DNA from: Lysobacteraceae bacterium
Lineage (GTDB): Bacteria; Bdellovibrionota; UBA1018; JAGTJX01
Direction: 5' to 3'
DNA: 64,000 bases
Assembly (NCBI GenBank): GCA_023657465.1
Contig: JAGTJX010000002.1
Coordinates: forward strand, 1 to 64,000
Below the pieces are notes generated by a model, which had not been told where the DNA came from, searched no databases, and saw only the letters and a program-made list of their open reading frames with translations. The position numbers and the translations under genes were made by a program. Below, piece after piece: positions 54,478-63,744 of the stretch (position 1 is the first letter of the stretch; every line of letters begins with the position of its first letter).

Positions 54478-55458
54478 CTAGTTTCTAAGAATGTCTGGGG
54501 GCGTTAATTTGCGAGCCGCCATAAGCTTTAAGATCTCTGCCGCGGTTTCTTCAAGGGCTTTTCCAGTGACGTTGAACATCGCCCATTTTCGGTTCTTTCT
54601 GAAGATTTCATCAGCATAATCGATCTCGGCAGTGACTCGGTCGCGCTCAGCGTAGTCGCCACCCTTATCTGATCCCAATCTCTGGAGTCGGTTCCTTCTG
54701 ATCGTGAGGAGTTCTTCAGGATTGATGGTGAGAGTGATCACACGTCTCGGATCTAGTTTATAAACTTCTTGGGGTACATCAAAACCTTTAATGAGTGGAA
54801 TGTTTGCCACCTTCCAACCTTGGTGAGAGAGGAACATGGAGAGAGGCGTCTTCGAGGTACGAGAGATTCCTAGAATCACGAGGTCTGCATTTTCTAATCC
54901 AGTCAGATCGCGTCCGTCATCATGTGCAATCGAGTACTCCATCGCAGCGATTCTTTTGAAGTAGCGCTCGTTTACATCATGAAGGAGTCCAGCGATGAGC
55001 TTAGGTTCATACCCGAAGTAGCTTGCGAGTCCTCCGAGTAGTGGACCCAGGAGATCTACGCATGGAATGAGTTTTTCGTGACAGCGCTGAAGGAGTAGTG
55101 ATCGGAGCTGTGGAGTCACAAGAGTATAAATAATCAAATCATGTTTCGCTTGAGCTTCATCGACGATCGCATCGATCTGGCTTGCGGCACGGATGTTCTT
55201 GTATCTCACGAGTTCGTAGTTCTGTTGTTTCTCAAACTGCACCATCGCAGCCTTAGTCATTTGGACTGCAGTCTCGCCAGTTCCGTCAGAAACAATCACG
55301 ATCCTGCGTTCTGAATCGCCCCTCATTCTCTGTTCTTCTATGACAGGTACGAGCGAAAGCTTCGCTGGAACACTTCGTGAAACAGCTTTGCTGTTCCCCG
55401 CAGTGCTTGGAGCTGGCTTTTTTTTCAAGATCGGTTTTTTCTTAGGTTTCTTTTTCAT
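54478..55458 (-). CDS. ppsR: PEP synthase / PPDK regulatory kinase-phosphorylase (DUF299)
   Basis: 326 residues. VIVSDGTGETAVQMTKAAMV, HDVNERYFKRIAAMEYSIAHDDGRD and VILGISRTSKTPLSMFLSH (P-loop-like) are the DUF299 signatures; TINPEELLTIRRNRL and EIDYADEIF follow. These proteins switch pyruvate,water dikinase or pyruvate,phosphate dikinase off by ADP-dependent Thr phosphorylation and on by phosphorolysis. The first 45 residues are a Lys/Pro-rich extension absent from E. coli PpsR. Which dikinase it controls is not visible in the window. It overlaps miaA by 4 bp. Confidence 0.9.
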   Translation of the reverse strand: MKKKPKKKPILKKKPAPSTAGNSKAVSRSVPAKLSLVPVIEEQRMRGDSERRIVIVSDGTGETAVQMTKAAMVQFEKQQNYELVRYKNIRAASQIDAIVDEAQAKHDLIIYTLVTPQLRSLLLQRCHEKLIPCVDLLGPLLGGLASYFGYEPKLIAGLLHDVNERYFKRIAAMEYSIAHDDGRDLTGLENADLVILGISRTSKTPLSMFLSHQGWKVANIPLIKGFDVPQEVYKLDPRRVITLTINPEELLTIRRNRLQRLGSDKGGDYAERDRVTAEIDYADEIFRKNRKWAMFNVTGKALEETAAEILKLMAARKLTPPDILRN

Positions 55459-56390
55459 TCGATAATTTTTAATTCTGCTTCGATTTTTGATCGGTCGCTA
55501 TCTAAGATAAACCAGCTGCCTTCGGTTTGTCCACGAAACCAAGTGCGTTGTCTTTTGACGAGCTGCCTCGTAGCGAGTGAGATCTCGTCACTTAGGCCTT
55601 TTTCACCAGAACTGACTTTTCTGCCGCTGGGCAGAATGCCACCGAGATAATCTACGACTTGTTGGTAGCCTACTGATTTGAGCGCAGGGGCATCGGGATA
55701 GTCTTGTAGTAGAGATTTGACCTCATTCACTAATCCAGCCTCAAGCATCTCAGTAGTTCGTTTATCAATTCGCTTCACGAGTTCACTTTGCTCTCTATCG
55801 ATGATGAGGAGTGTGAACGCAGGATCAGCCTCTTGGTTTGTTTTCTTCTCGAGTTGAGAAGGAAGTGTTCCGGAGGATTCAATAATTTCAAGAGCGCGGA
55901 TGATTCGGTAGCGATCATTCTTTGAAACTTTATCAAGTAGATCTGGATCAGCTGACTTCAGCTTCTCATAGAGAGCTTCGGTTTCTTCTTTTTCTAATTT
56001 TGTACGAATTTCAGGCTGTGTGGGGGGAGCGTCCCACATTCCGTAGAGGAGTGCCTTGAGATAGAACCCTGTGCCTCCAACGATGAGCGGAATTTTATTA
56101 CGAGCACGAATCTCAGTGATTTTCTCTTTTACGAGTTTCACGAAGTCACCGGCCGTGAATCGCACTGTGGGTTCCAGAATGTCGATGAGATGGTGAGGGA
56201 CGCGACTCAGCTCTTCTTGAGAAGGTTTTGCAGAGCCGATATCGAATTTCTTATAGACCTGGATGCTATCTGCATTGATGAGCTCTATGTCGCCACGAGA
56301 TTCTGCAATACCAAGTGCAAGAGATGATTTGCCTGATGCTGTAGGGCCTGTGAGAATGATGGTTTTCTTCAAACGCGTCTCTGGAACCAT
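55455..56390 (-). CDS. miaA: tRNA dimethylallyltransferase
   Basis: 311 residues. P-loop ILTGPTASGKSSLALG, INADSIQVYKKFDIGSAKPS, HHLIDILEP and VGGTGFYLKALLYG are the substrate and tRNA motifs; RQLVKRQRTWFRGQ near the end is the usual tRNA-binding block. It adds dimethylallyl to A37 of UNN-decoding tRNAs. Start lies inside mutL (22-bp overlap); the mutL-miaA order is common in bacteria. Confidence 0.96.
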   Translation of the reverse strand: MVPETRLKKTIILTGPTASGKSSLALGIAESRGDIELINADSIQVYKKFDIGSAKPSQEELSRVPHHLIDILEPTVRFTAGDFVKLVKEKITEIRARNKIPLIVGGTGFYLKALLYGMWDAPPTQPEIRTKLEKEETEALYEKLKSADPDLLDKVSKNDRYRIIRALEIIESSGTLPSQLEKKTNQEADPAFTLLIIDREQSELVKRIDKRTTEMLEAGLVNEVKSLLQDYPDAPALKSVGYQQVVDYLGGILPSGRKVSSGEKGLSDEISLATRQLVKRQRTWFRGQTEGSWFILDSDRSKIEAELKIIE

Positions 56391-58120
56391 TCTTCAAATT
56401 TCCCAACGGGGATTTTTACTACTGTCGGTCTTCCGTGTGGGCAATTCCATGGATGCTCACATTCGAAGAGTTGATTGATGATCTGTGAGGCTTGATACTC
56501 GTTGATGCGGTCTCCTGCTTTGATGGATCCACGACAAGCGGTCATTGCCATCTTCTCGAATAGCGACTCATCCCAGAGAAGCTCGTGTGAAGGATCGCAT
56601 TCGATGAGTTTCTCGATGAGATTACGCATGCGTCCTGAGACATCGTGATTGCCCCAGTTTGATGGAATGGCACGAATGAGAAGCGTTGTATCTCCGAAGC
56701 TTTCGGCTTCGAATCCAAGTTTGTCCAACCAGTGAATGCGTTCGCGAATTGCAAGAGCACCCACTTCGTCGAGCTTAATGCTTTCAGGAATGAGGAGAGA
56801 TTGTTTCTCTAGTCCTGATTCTTGCGCGCGGAAGAATTTGTTCTTCAGCATTTCATAACGAATGCGTTCATGAGCTGCATGTTGATCAATGAGCCAGAGC
56901 TCGCCACCTTTCTCAGTGACGATGTAAGTTTCAAACAAGATGGAAGTGAGTGTAGGACTGTGACTCTCAGGAATGGTGAGAGTATCTTGTGAGTAAGTAT
57001 GAGTCGCTTCACGATTGAAGAGGGTGCCAATGAAAGACGAAGATCCACCACTCGTTCCAAGAGAACCTAAGCTCTGCTCATATGATCTTTCAGCGGCGAC
57101 GTATCCCACAGATCCATGAGCTTCGATGAGTTTTGAGAGAGTGGATTGTACCGTTTCAAAAATCTTAGAAGGTTCTCTGAACCTCACTTCGGTCTTAGTT
57201 GGGTGTGCGTTCACATCCATCTCAGCTGGGTCGAGTTCGATCTTGAGAAACAGAGCAGGGAATTGTCCTGGAAGCAGCGATTGCTTAAACGGTGAGAGAG
57301 TGGCTTGCTGAAGGAGGCGATCCTTCAGTACTCGTCCATTGACGATCTGAATGAGCTTGCGCGTGTGTGGGAGACTTAGTCCCTGCAACCAGTACGAAGT
57401 CACTCGTACGTCAGGTGAGATTCTTCGCTGTTCTTGTTTGAGAACGGGATATTGATTCCCATCAGCTAAGATTTCTGTGAGGCGTGATTCAATGGTTCCC
57501 GGTCTTAGGCGCAGAATGTTTTTGTCATCATTGATGAGTGAGAAACCAATCTCAGGTCGCGCTAGAGCCAATCGCTCTACCCATTCACGGACATGAGAGA
57601 TTTCTGCGCCGTTGGATTTTAGGAATTTCAAACGAACTGGAATTTCGGAGAAAAGTCCAATCACCCTCATTCTGGTTCCGTGCTTGGAGCTTAAGAATGT
57701 TCCATGAGTCACGACGCGCGTCCCAGAAGATTCGCTCCACTCGTAGGCCGTATCTTCACCCTGAACACGTGAGAGAATCTCAAGTTTTGCAACTGCTCGG
57801 ATGGAGGGGAGTGCTTCACCTCTGAATCCGAGAGAACTGAGTGCTAATAGATCTTCGATTTTAGAAATTTTACTGGTGGCATGTCTTTGGACAGCAAGAG
57901 CAAGTTCGTCGCTCTTGATCCCTGTTCCATTATCTGAGATTTCTATGAGAGATTTTCCGCCGTCTTCGAGACGGATCTCAATCTCAGTTGCTCCAGCATC
58001 AATTGAATTTTCGACGAGTTCTTTGACGACACTTGCAGGACGTTCGATCACTTCGCCTGCTGCGATTTTCTCAGCGACGTTTGGATCTAAAAGATGAATG
58101 GATTTTGCCCCTTGAGACAT
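56369..58120 (-). CDS. mutL: DNA mismatch repair protein MutL (endonuclease type)
   Basis: 583 residues. GHKL ATPase motifs: AAGEVIERPASVVKELVENS, DNGTGIKSDELALAVQRHAT and LGFRGEALPSI. The C-terminal dimerisation domain carries DQHAAHERIRYE, the endonuclease motif DQHA(x)2E(x)4E, and CPHGRPTVV, so this MutL should nick DNA, as in species lacking MutH. It joins MutS to strand removal in mismatch repair. It is the first gene of the mutL-miaA-ppsR unit, divergent from the HAD-UbiA gene. Confidence 0.96.
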   Translation of the reverse strand: MSQGAKSIHLLDPNVAEKIAAGEVIERPASVVKELVENSIDAGATEIEIRLEDGGKSLIEISDNGTGIKSDELALAVQRHATSKISKIEDLLALSSLGFRGEALPSIRAVAKLEILSRVQGEDTAYEWSESSGTRVVTHGTFLSSKHGTRMRVIGLFSEIPVRLKFLKSNGAEISHVREWVERLALARPEIGFSLINDDKNILRLRPGTIESRLTEILADGNQYPVLKQEQRRISPDVRVTSYWLQGLSLPHTRKLIQIVNGRVLKDRLLQQATLSPFKQSLLPGQFPALFLKIELDPAEMDVNAHPTKTEVRFREPSKIFETVQSTLSKLIEAHGSVGYVAAERSYEQSLGSLGTSGGSSSFIGTLFNREATHTYSQDTLTIPESHSPTLTSILFETYIVTEKGGELWLIDQHAAHERIRYEMLKNKFFRAQESGLEKQSLLIPESIKLDEVGALAIRERIHWLDKLGFEAESFGDTTLLIRAIPSNWGNHDVSGRMRNLIEKLIECDPSHELLWDESLFEKMAMTACRGSIKAGDRINEYQASQIINQLFECEHPWNCPHGRPTVVKIPVGKFEEWFQRRV

Positions 58121-58261
58121 GACGGAAAGTCTTATCTTGGGCGTAATTAGCCGTCAATGGAAGTTAATGGCTATACACGTTATTTTTTTTGACGTTCAGT
58201 CGTTAAATATTTCAAGTTTTGCTTTCAAAAAGACGAAGTCATTATACAGAGGTTTCGCTTG

Positions 58262-59719
58262 GTGAGTCAGAATGTAAAGATTAAAATTCAGACAAAACAA
58301 AGACTACTTTTTGTAGATTTGGATGGAACTGTCTGCAAAACAGATATCTTGCTTGAGAGTCTCATCTCGTGTGTGAGGCATAATTTTTGGAGTGTTTTTT
58401 TATTTCCATTTTGGTTAATTAAAGGCCGAGCTTATTTAAAATACAAGGCTGCATTAAACTCATCACTTAAAATATCAACATTACCTTGGAATCAAAATTT
58501 TTTAGAATATCTAAATTCATGTTTTAAAAATGGCGATGAAATTGTCCATGCGACAGGAGCTCATATGCTCATTGCTGAAAAAATCGCAAATGAGCTTGGA
58601 GTATTTAGTTCTATTATTGCAACAAAAGGAAATGAAAACCTCATAGGACTGAGTAAGTTAAAAAAAATGCAAAGTTATTCAAGTAATAGAGAATTTTTCT
58701 ATGCAGGAAACGACTATTCTGATTGGGATATCTGGAAAGCATCAAAGGGTTCGATTTTAGTAAATTGTAGTTCTAGATTAACAAAACAATGCAAAAAAGA
58801 GTTTGATATTAGTAGAGAATTTATTTCTAAGTCTTCAAAACTAACAAATATTTTTCAAGCAATCAGAGTACGACAATGGGTAAAAAACAGTCTTGTTTTT
58901 GTTCCAGTTATTCTTTCTCATCAGTTTTTTAATACACGAGCTATTTATCAATCATTTATTGTATTTATTGCATTTTGCCTGTGTGCTTCGTCAGTTTACC
59001 TTGTAAATGATCTTATGGATTTGGAATCAGATAGAGAACACCCTCGAAAAAAAAACAGACCGATGGCATCTGGAAGCTTAGATTTAAGGATAGCTATGGT
59101 TTTAGCTCCACTTTTAGCGGGAGCCTCTATTTTTTTGATGCTCAAAATTTCAATTATTTCAGCTCTTTTAGTGTTGTCGTATATTTTGATTACATTTTTT
59201 TATACATTTTATATTAAGAAACTACTCCTTTTTGATGTTTTTTTAGTTGGATCACTTTATTCTTTTAGAGTTTATGCTGGTGGAATTTCAACAGAAATTC
59301 CAGTTTCTAGTTGGTTTTTGTTTTTTTCATCTTTCTTATTTTTAAGTCTCGCTTTTTTGAAACGATACATTGAACTTAAGGTGCAGCCTAAAATAAGTTT
59401 AGTTTCTGGACGCGGTTACATAAGGATTGATACTGATCAGATTAGAGAATTTGGAATTGTTTCAGGTTATGTAAGTGTATTGATATTAGCTCTTTACGTA
59501 AAAAGTCCAGAAATTCAAAAGTTGTATTCGTGGCATGAGGGAATTTTGTTGATTTGTCCTCTCTTGCTTTTTTGGCTGAATCGAATTTGGTTATTAGCAG
59601 GAAGAAGTAATGTTGATGATGACCCTGTTGCATTTGCAGTGCAGGACAAAACAACTTATGTTGTTGTAGTTCTTTGTTTAGCTATTTTTATAATTTCCTC
59701 TTTAAATAAAGTAAATTAA
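58262..59719 (+). CDS. HAD phosphatase-UbiA prenyltransferase fusion
   Basis: 485 residues from GTG 58262 (a TTG lies one codon earlier; GAGG SD). Residues about 10-200 form a HAD hydrolase: LLFVDLDGTVCKTD, HATGAHM and FYAGNDYSDWDIW. Residues about 205-485 are a UbiA prenyltransferase with some eight membrane helices and the Asp-rich motif VNDLMDLESDREHPRKKNRP, closest in pattern to decaprenyl-phosphate phosphoribosyltransferases. A phosphatase joined to a polyprenyl-phosphate phosphoribosyltransferase would yield polyprenyl-phosphoryl-ribose, a donor for GT-C enzymes like the one encoded next door. This reaction is inferred. The gene is AT-rich. Confidence 0.82.
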   Translation: MSQNVKIKIQTKQRLLFVDLDGTVCKTDILLESLISCVRHNFWSVFLFPFWLIKGRAYLKYKAALNSSLKISTLPWNQNFLEYLNSCFKNGDEIVHATGAHMLIAEKIANELGVFSSIIATKGNENLIGLSKLKKMQSYSSNREFFYAGNDYSDWDIWKASKGSILVNCSSRLTKQCKKEFDISREFISKSSKLTNIFQAIRVRQWVKNSLVFVPVILSHQFFNTRAIYQSFIVFIAFCLCASSVYLVNDLMDLESDREHPRKKNRPMASGSLDLRIAMVLAPLLAGASIFLMLKISIISALLVLSYILITFFYTFYIKKLLLFDVFLVGSLYSFRVYAGGISTEIPVSSWFLFFSSFLFLSLAFLKRYIELKVQPKISLVSGRGYIRIDTDQIREFGIVSGYVSVLILALYVKSPEIQKLYSWHEGILLICPLLLFWLNRIWLLAGRSNVDDDPVAFAVQDKTTYVVVVLCLAIFIISSLNKVN

Positions 59720-61758
59720 CGAGAAGCTTGAAAAATTTCAATTCGGTAGGTTTGTGATGGTTGTTTAATGTCAAGAACCTCTTCACGGTAAGTCAAGTCA
59801 GCGCTCTTCACTATAGAGCCAGGTATATACATTGCTTCATAACCCCACCAATCGTATGTGGCAGGTTCTTGAGTTATATTCTGCTTCGGTAATGTCGATT
59901 CATTAATGATTATTTTTGTTTGAGGGTGATATTCAGTGCCACCTTTTCTTTTGACGATACAGGTATCAATATTTGGAGTCAGATTATGAAAATTTAATGT
60001 CTGATATAATGAAAAGTGGAATCCACGATCAACAAATGAATGGTTGGAGTCAGCAACTTCTGATTTCAATTTATCAGAGAGTTTATTAAAGATTTCCCAG
60101 CGCTCAGTGTTTGTGGTGTATTGATGTAAATACATGGAATGTTGATTTCCAGGCAGGAATCGATCAACGAGATTCCATTTTTTTCTAGGATTACAATATC
60201 CATCTAGCTCAGAGTGATTGACTTGGTTGGCAGAAGGGTTATCGAATATATAGTAGGCACGCATCGGGACAGAACGTATAATTGAAGGAGTGGAATTTCG
60301 GGTTGATATTAGTGTCCAGTTTTTTGGTAAAGGATCCTTAGGGATTCCTACTTCACCGAAAGTTGATAGAAGGTCGATGCGGTAGCAACCGCCAACAAAA
60401 AAAAGAGAATTTCTAGTAAAATAACTGCTTGACTCTGGAGGTAGTAAAAATTGGATTTTATCGGGAGAGCCAAAACGTGTGTTTCGGTACTTTATGTAGT
60501 CTAAAGATTCAGATGCAGCATAAACTTTTTCTGGTGCTATGGTTCTTGTAACTTCTGCGGCCCATCTAGAGTCTGCCATACAATCATTGTGAATCATTGA
60601 TGCCGCACGAACTGATAAGATTGAAGTCACAGAGTAAACTAGAGAAAATAAAGTAAGAGCAGCTTGAGAAGTTCGTCCTTTGCTATAGAGAAAAGCACAG
60701 AGTAATCCTATGACCATACTAGCGGGGAGCGCAGTAATAGAGATGTATCTCGGTAGTCTGGCAATAGGTACATAAGTTGGAAAAAGTTGTAATGGATAAA
60801 ACTGCATGATGAGTAGTATGACAGTAAAAGATAGGCTTGAGATCCATGCCCCTTCCATTTTCAATAAATTAACAGTAACTAAAGAAATAAATGTAAAAAT
60901 GAAAAACATTCCATAGGGATGATAAAAGGTAGGTGTTGTTTCCCAAGGAGTAATTGAGAAAAACAGCTTCGGATAGAGTTTAAGATAATATTCTCTGTGA
61001 AATTCATATTCTCTCAGAAAAAAAGTGTGATTGAGTCTGAGCTCAGCTAGGAAATTTTCAAAGGGATTGCCGGTCAGTAAATAGTAAAAGGTCATTAAAA
61101 TCAGGAAACCCATAGCCACGCCTGAAAAAGCAGTGATGAGTAATGGTTTCCAGTCTTTTGTTTTTTGTAATTTCATTATGGCGCCTAAGGCGATAATTCC
61201 AGCTGGGAAAAAAGCAAATAATAAGCTTGGTTTAACTCCAGTTGCGAATGCCATTATAAAGCTACCTAAAAAAACACGCATATTTATCTTTACTTGAGAG
61301 CGCGTAAGTCCTGAAATTGCGAGTGCAAGCCCACCCCAAAGGTAAGCGCCAGCGACAATGTCATTGCACATTAATGTCGAGAAAATCCAGTCTAGAGGAA
61401 ATAGGGACAAAGCTAATGTCGAAAACAAAGCTGTTTTTTCATCCCAAATTATTTTTGTAATTTGGTAACAAGAAAAGAGAGTGATGAGTGAAGCAATGAA
61501 AACAGGCAGTATAAAGGCAATTTCGTTTTGGCCTAGTAATTTTACTGAAAGTGCTAGTGGAAGTATAATGCTTGGCCTAAGAGCGAATACATCATAAGGC
61601 GGATAATAGTGGTATCGTCCTGAGAGAATGCTGTTAATTTGAAAGACATAAGAGCTATCATCACCCAGGCCATATCCTGACGCATAGAATAGTCTTATGA
61701 CAGCAGCAAAAAAAATAATGAGCAATGGAGTTTTATCTCGTTCAAAAAAAGTAAGCAT
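59716..61758 (-). CDS. GT-C type membrane glycosyltransferase
   Basis: 680 residues with about ten membrane segments in the first 430 and a soluble C-terminal region of 250 residues. YGLGDDSSYVFQINSILSGR after the first helix holds the acidic pair expected for GT39/GT83-like polyprenyl-sugar transferases. ALSLFPLDWIFSTLMCNDIV and the short hydrophobic helices after it are typical of the family. It overlaps the HAD-UbiA stop by 4 bp convergently. Acceptor unknown. It is longer than the 576-residue GT-C at 7285 and not obviously its duplicate. Confidence 0.72.
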   Translation of the reverse strand: MLTFFERDKTPLLIIFFAAVIRLFYASGYGLGDDSSYVFQINSILSGRYHYYPPYDVFALRPSIILPLALSVKLLGQNEIAFILPVFIASLITLFSCYQITKIIWDEKTALFSTLALSLFPLDWIFSTLMCNDIVAGAYLWGGLALAISGLTRSQVKINMRVFLGSFIMAFATGVKPSLLFAFFPAGIIALGAIMKLQKTKDWKPLLITAFSGVAMGFLILMTFYYLLTGNPFENFLAELRLNHTFFLREYEFHREYYLKLYPKLFFSITPWETTPTFYHPYGMFFIFTFISLVTVNLLKMEGAWISSLSFTVILLIMQFYPLQLFPTYVPIARLPRYISITALPASMVIGLLCAFLYSKGRTSQAALTLFSLVYSVTSILSVRAASMIHNDCMADSRWAAEVTRTIAPEKVYAASESLDYIKYRNTRFGSPDKIQFLLPPESSSYFTRNSLFFVGGCYRIDLLSTFGEVGIPKDPLPKNWTLISTRNSTPSIIRSVPMRAYYIFDNPSANQVNHSELDGYCNPRKKWNLVDRFLPGNQHSMYLHQYTTNTERWEIFNKLSDKLKSEVADSNHSFVDRGFHFSLYQTLNFHNLTPNIDTCIVKRKGGTEYHPQTKIIINESTLPKQNITQEPATYDWWGYEAMYIPGSIVKSADLTYREEVLDIKQPSQTYRIEIFQASR

Positions 61759-61852
61759 TGTTCAATTTTATCATTAATAATTTTTTCGCGCAAAAGATTC
61801 AACTAGCCTCTGGAGTTAAAGAGTGAAAGAAGTTTGGTAGTCTTTGTGTTTT

Positions 61853-62686
61853 CTACTGTATCTCAATGAGGAGAGTGGGTTTTTTCACATTTGGATCTTT
61901 GATGTTGGACGCACGGTAAACTTTTTTCCTGCCCATGACTTTGTACTCAATTTGATATTGAGGAGGCATCACGCCTGTATCAAAGAGGTGGTCACTGATA
62001 AATGAAAGTTTTGCTACATTGCTTTTTCTTCCCCAGTCCATATTGTCTTCATACATGGCTAGAATCTCTAGCATCTCAGTAAGGCTGAGTACTCTGTTCA
62101 TTTCATATTTTTCACCCTTAATTTCTATAATTTTTCTGAATTCATCTCTCCAGATATCAAAGGCCAAATCATCAGGGTGCATGATTCCCAATAAGTAAGT
62201 CGCATCTGCGATGATCGTGAGTTTTAAGTCCTCGTTTGTCTTCTTACTCCAAGCAGTAAAAATATCTCTATGAGTACGAACCATACATCCTGTTTCTTCA
62301 GATCTATCGTATCTTCCACCAACGCTGATGATGTGATTGGGGAGATCAGTGAGTGTGTGTTCGCCATCACGAGACGCGATCGTGTAATCCGCAGTACAAA
62401 CTTCAGGATAGTATCCAGGGTTGAATACTGGATCTGGCTCCCAGAGGTAGATCGTGGGAATTTTCTTCGATTGAGCCCAAGCGATAGCCTTGTCGATTCC
62501 AGGTTTTGCTACTCTTCTTCCATCATAGACATGGGTAGGGTGAGTGACAATGAGGACTTCATTGCCTAGAATCTTCACTTCATTATGTGGAGTGAAGGTG
62601 GGAATGGGGCAGTAATCGGTTTGAGTGAATGAATGCGCAACATGTATGAGTAATACGAAGAGTTTAATCACAAGTAATCTCATCAA
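61853..62686 (-). CDS. Secreted protein with isochorismatase-like pattern
   Basis: 277 residues; signal peptide ends HVAHSFTQ. VLIVTHPTHVYDGRR, AIAWAQSKKIPTIYLWEPDP and later GCMVRTHRDIFTAWSKKTN followed by LTIIADATYLLG recall the cysteine hydrolase (isochorismatase) fold, in which a Cys at this place is the nucleophile. This is a weak resemblance only; the family is not confirmed. It overlaps the small secreted gene upstream by 23 bp. Confidence 0.55.
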   Translation of the reverse strand: MMRLLVIKLFVLLIHVAHSFTQTDYCPIPTFTPHNEVKILGNEVLIVTHPTHVYDGRRVAKPGIDKAIAWAQSKKIPTIYLWEPDPVFNPGYYPEVCTADYTIASRDGEHTLTDLPNHIISVGGRYDRSEETGCMVRTHRDIFTAWSKKTNEDLKLTIIADATYLLGIMHPDDLAFDIWRDEFRKIIEIKGEKYEMNRVLSLTEMLEILAMYEDNMDWGRKSNVAKLSFISDHLFDTGVMPPQYQIEYKVMGRKKVYRASNIKDPNVKKPTLLIEIQ

Positions 62687-62999
62687 ACTCTAGAGCACCT
62701 CTGAGTCTTCTAGAAACAATGTGATCATTTTCTTCGCCTAGAATGGATAGATTAATAATTCTTGGTTCGGATACATAACCTACAGTGGCGTAAGTGGATT
62801 TTGAATTCTCACCAAACATGCGTATGCAGTAGGTGTTTGCACGATCACGAATGAATGAGTTTTGTTCGTATGAGTCGCCTAGGCGAGTCACTTCTTTTGC
62901 AGACGCAGCGAAGACCGGAGTCCCATGAAAGCGAGAATCTGCAATCGATACTGAGGCACTAAGAAGTGAGGTGATCAAGAATATTAGCTTCATCATCAT
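62664..62999 (-). CDS. Small secreted protein
   Basis: 111 residues. Signal peptide MMMKLIFLITSLLSASVSIADS, cleavage after about SIA. The mature part is about 90 residues with two Cys (TYCIRMF, ITCD end). No family recognised. A truncated related-looking frame lies just upstream (63018-63203), also ending in a Cys motif. AAGGA lies 3-9 nt before the tandem ATGs. Confidence 0.55.
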   Translation of the reverse strand: MMMKLIFLITSLLSASVSIADSRFHGTPVFAASAKEVTRLGDSYEQNSFIRDRANTYCIRMFGENSKSTYATVGYVSEPRIINLSILGEENDHIVSRRLRGALEFDEITCD

Positions 63000-63017
63000 T
63001 CCTTATTTTAATTTAAA

Positions 63018-63203
63018 TTATTCGCAGGAAATCTCGATTGCTTCAGTTGCATGAGCGTCTTTTTTCACAGCTGCTGGATTTGGCGGGTAATATGAAGAAT
63101 AACTGTCCCGAAGTCCTAGGAAAGTTATTTTCCCAGTAGTTAAAACCTCAAGACCCTTTAGTTGAGTAGTAATGCAGGTCTTGCGCCAGGCGTTATGAGC
63201 AAT
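63018..63203 (-). pseudogene. 3' fragment of a small secreted-protein gene
   Basis: The minus strand has an open, protein-like frame of about 61 codons, including NAWRKTCITTQLKGLEVLTT and ending ATEAIEISCE before TAA 63020-63018. There is no start codon in it and an in-frame TAA lies just upstream. Its ending resembles the EITCD end of the next gene, suggesting a truncated tandem relative. It fills most of the 318-bp gap between 62999 and 63318; nothing else is seen there. Confidence 0.4.
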
Positions 63204-63317
63204 TTAAGAGTAAAAGAGAGTGGATTTTCAGATTCAACCTGTCTAAAGTTTTTACAGACTTTAAGAACATAGCCACTGTGTCGTTTTGGACACTCTGAAT
63301 TTAATGGTGATGTGAAA

Positions 63318-63710
63318 ATGGGGAAGAAAAAGAAGCAAGAGATCGAGATTGAAGAAAGATTAGAATTCATTGCAAATGAATTGAGAGATGCAATCACATG
63401 GATTGAAGAATCAACGCCATTTGAGGTTCTGAGTGAACTAGCAAGACTCGGAGTAAAAACCCACAACTGGAATGAGGTGGTGAAGTTTTACGATGATTGG
63501 CAGCCAAGGAAAGTAAATAAAGAGTTTATTCCAGCATCAAGTGAACTAGCGGATGTATGGATGAGCGAGATCAAAGCAAAAAATGGGAACGAACAAATCG
63601 ACGTTTCTGATGATATTTTTTTGCATATGGCAGCTGAGCACTACTGGCACAAATACAACACAAAGGGTATCGAGGAGATGCTGTTTGGGTCGAGAACACT
63701 TTCCATGTAG
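63318..63710 (+). CDS. Unrecognised cytoplasmic protein
   Basis: 130 residues from ATG 63318 (GTG 63312 possible; neither has a strong SD). Lys/Glu-rich start (MGKKKKQEIEIEERLEFIAN), predicted mostly helical, with LRDAITWIEESTPFEVLSEL and an AAEHYWHKYNTKG segment near the end. No signal peptide or family match. The next gene begins 35 bp later with a strong SD. Confidence 0.5.
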   Translation: MGKKKKQEIEIEERLEFIANELRDAITWIEESTPFEVLSELARLGVKTHNWNEVVKFYDDWQPRKVNKEFIPASSELADVWMSEIKAKNGNEQIDVSDDIFLHMAAEHYWHKYNTKGIEEMLFGSRTLSM

Positions 63711-63744
63711 AATTTTCCTCTAGTCAAAATGATTGGAGGAAAAA

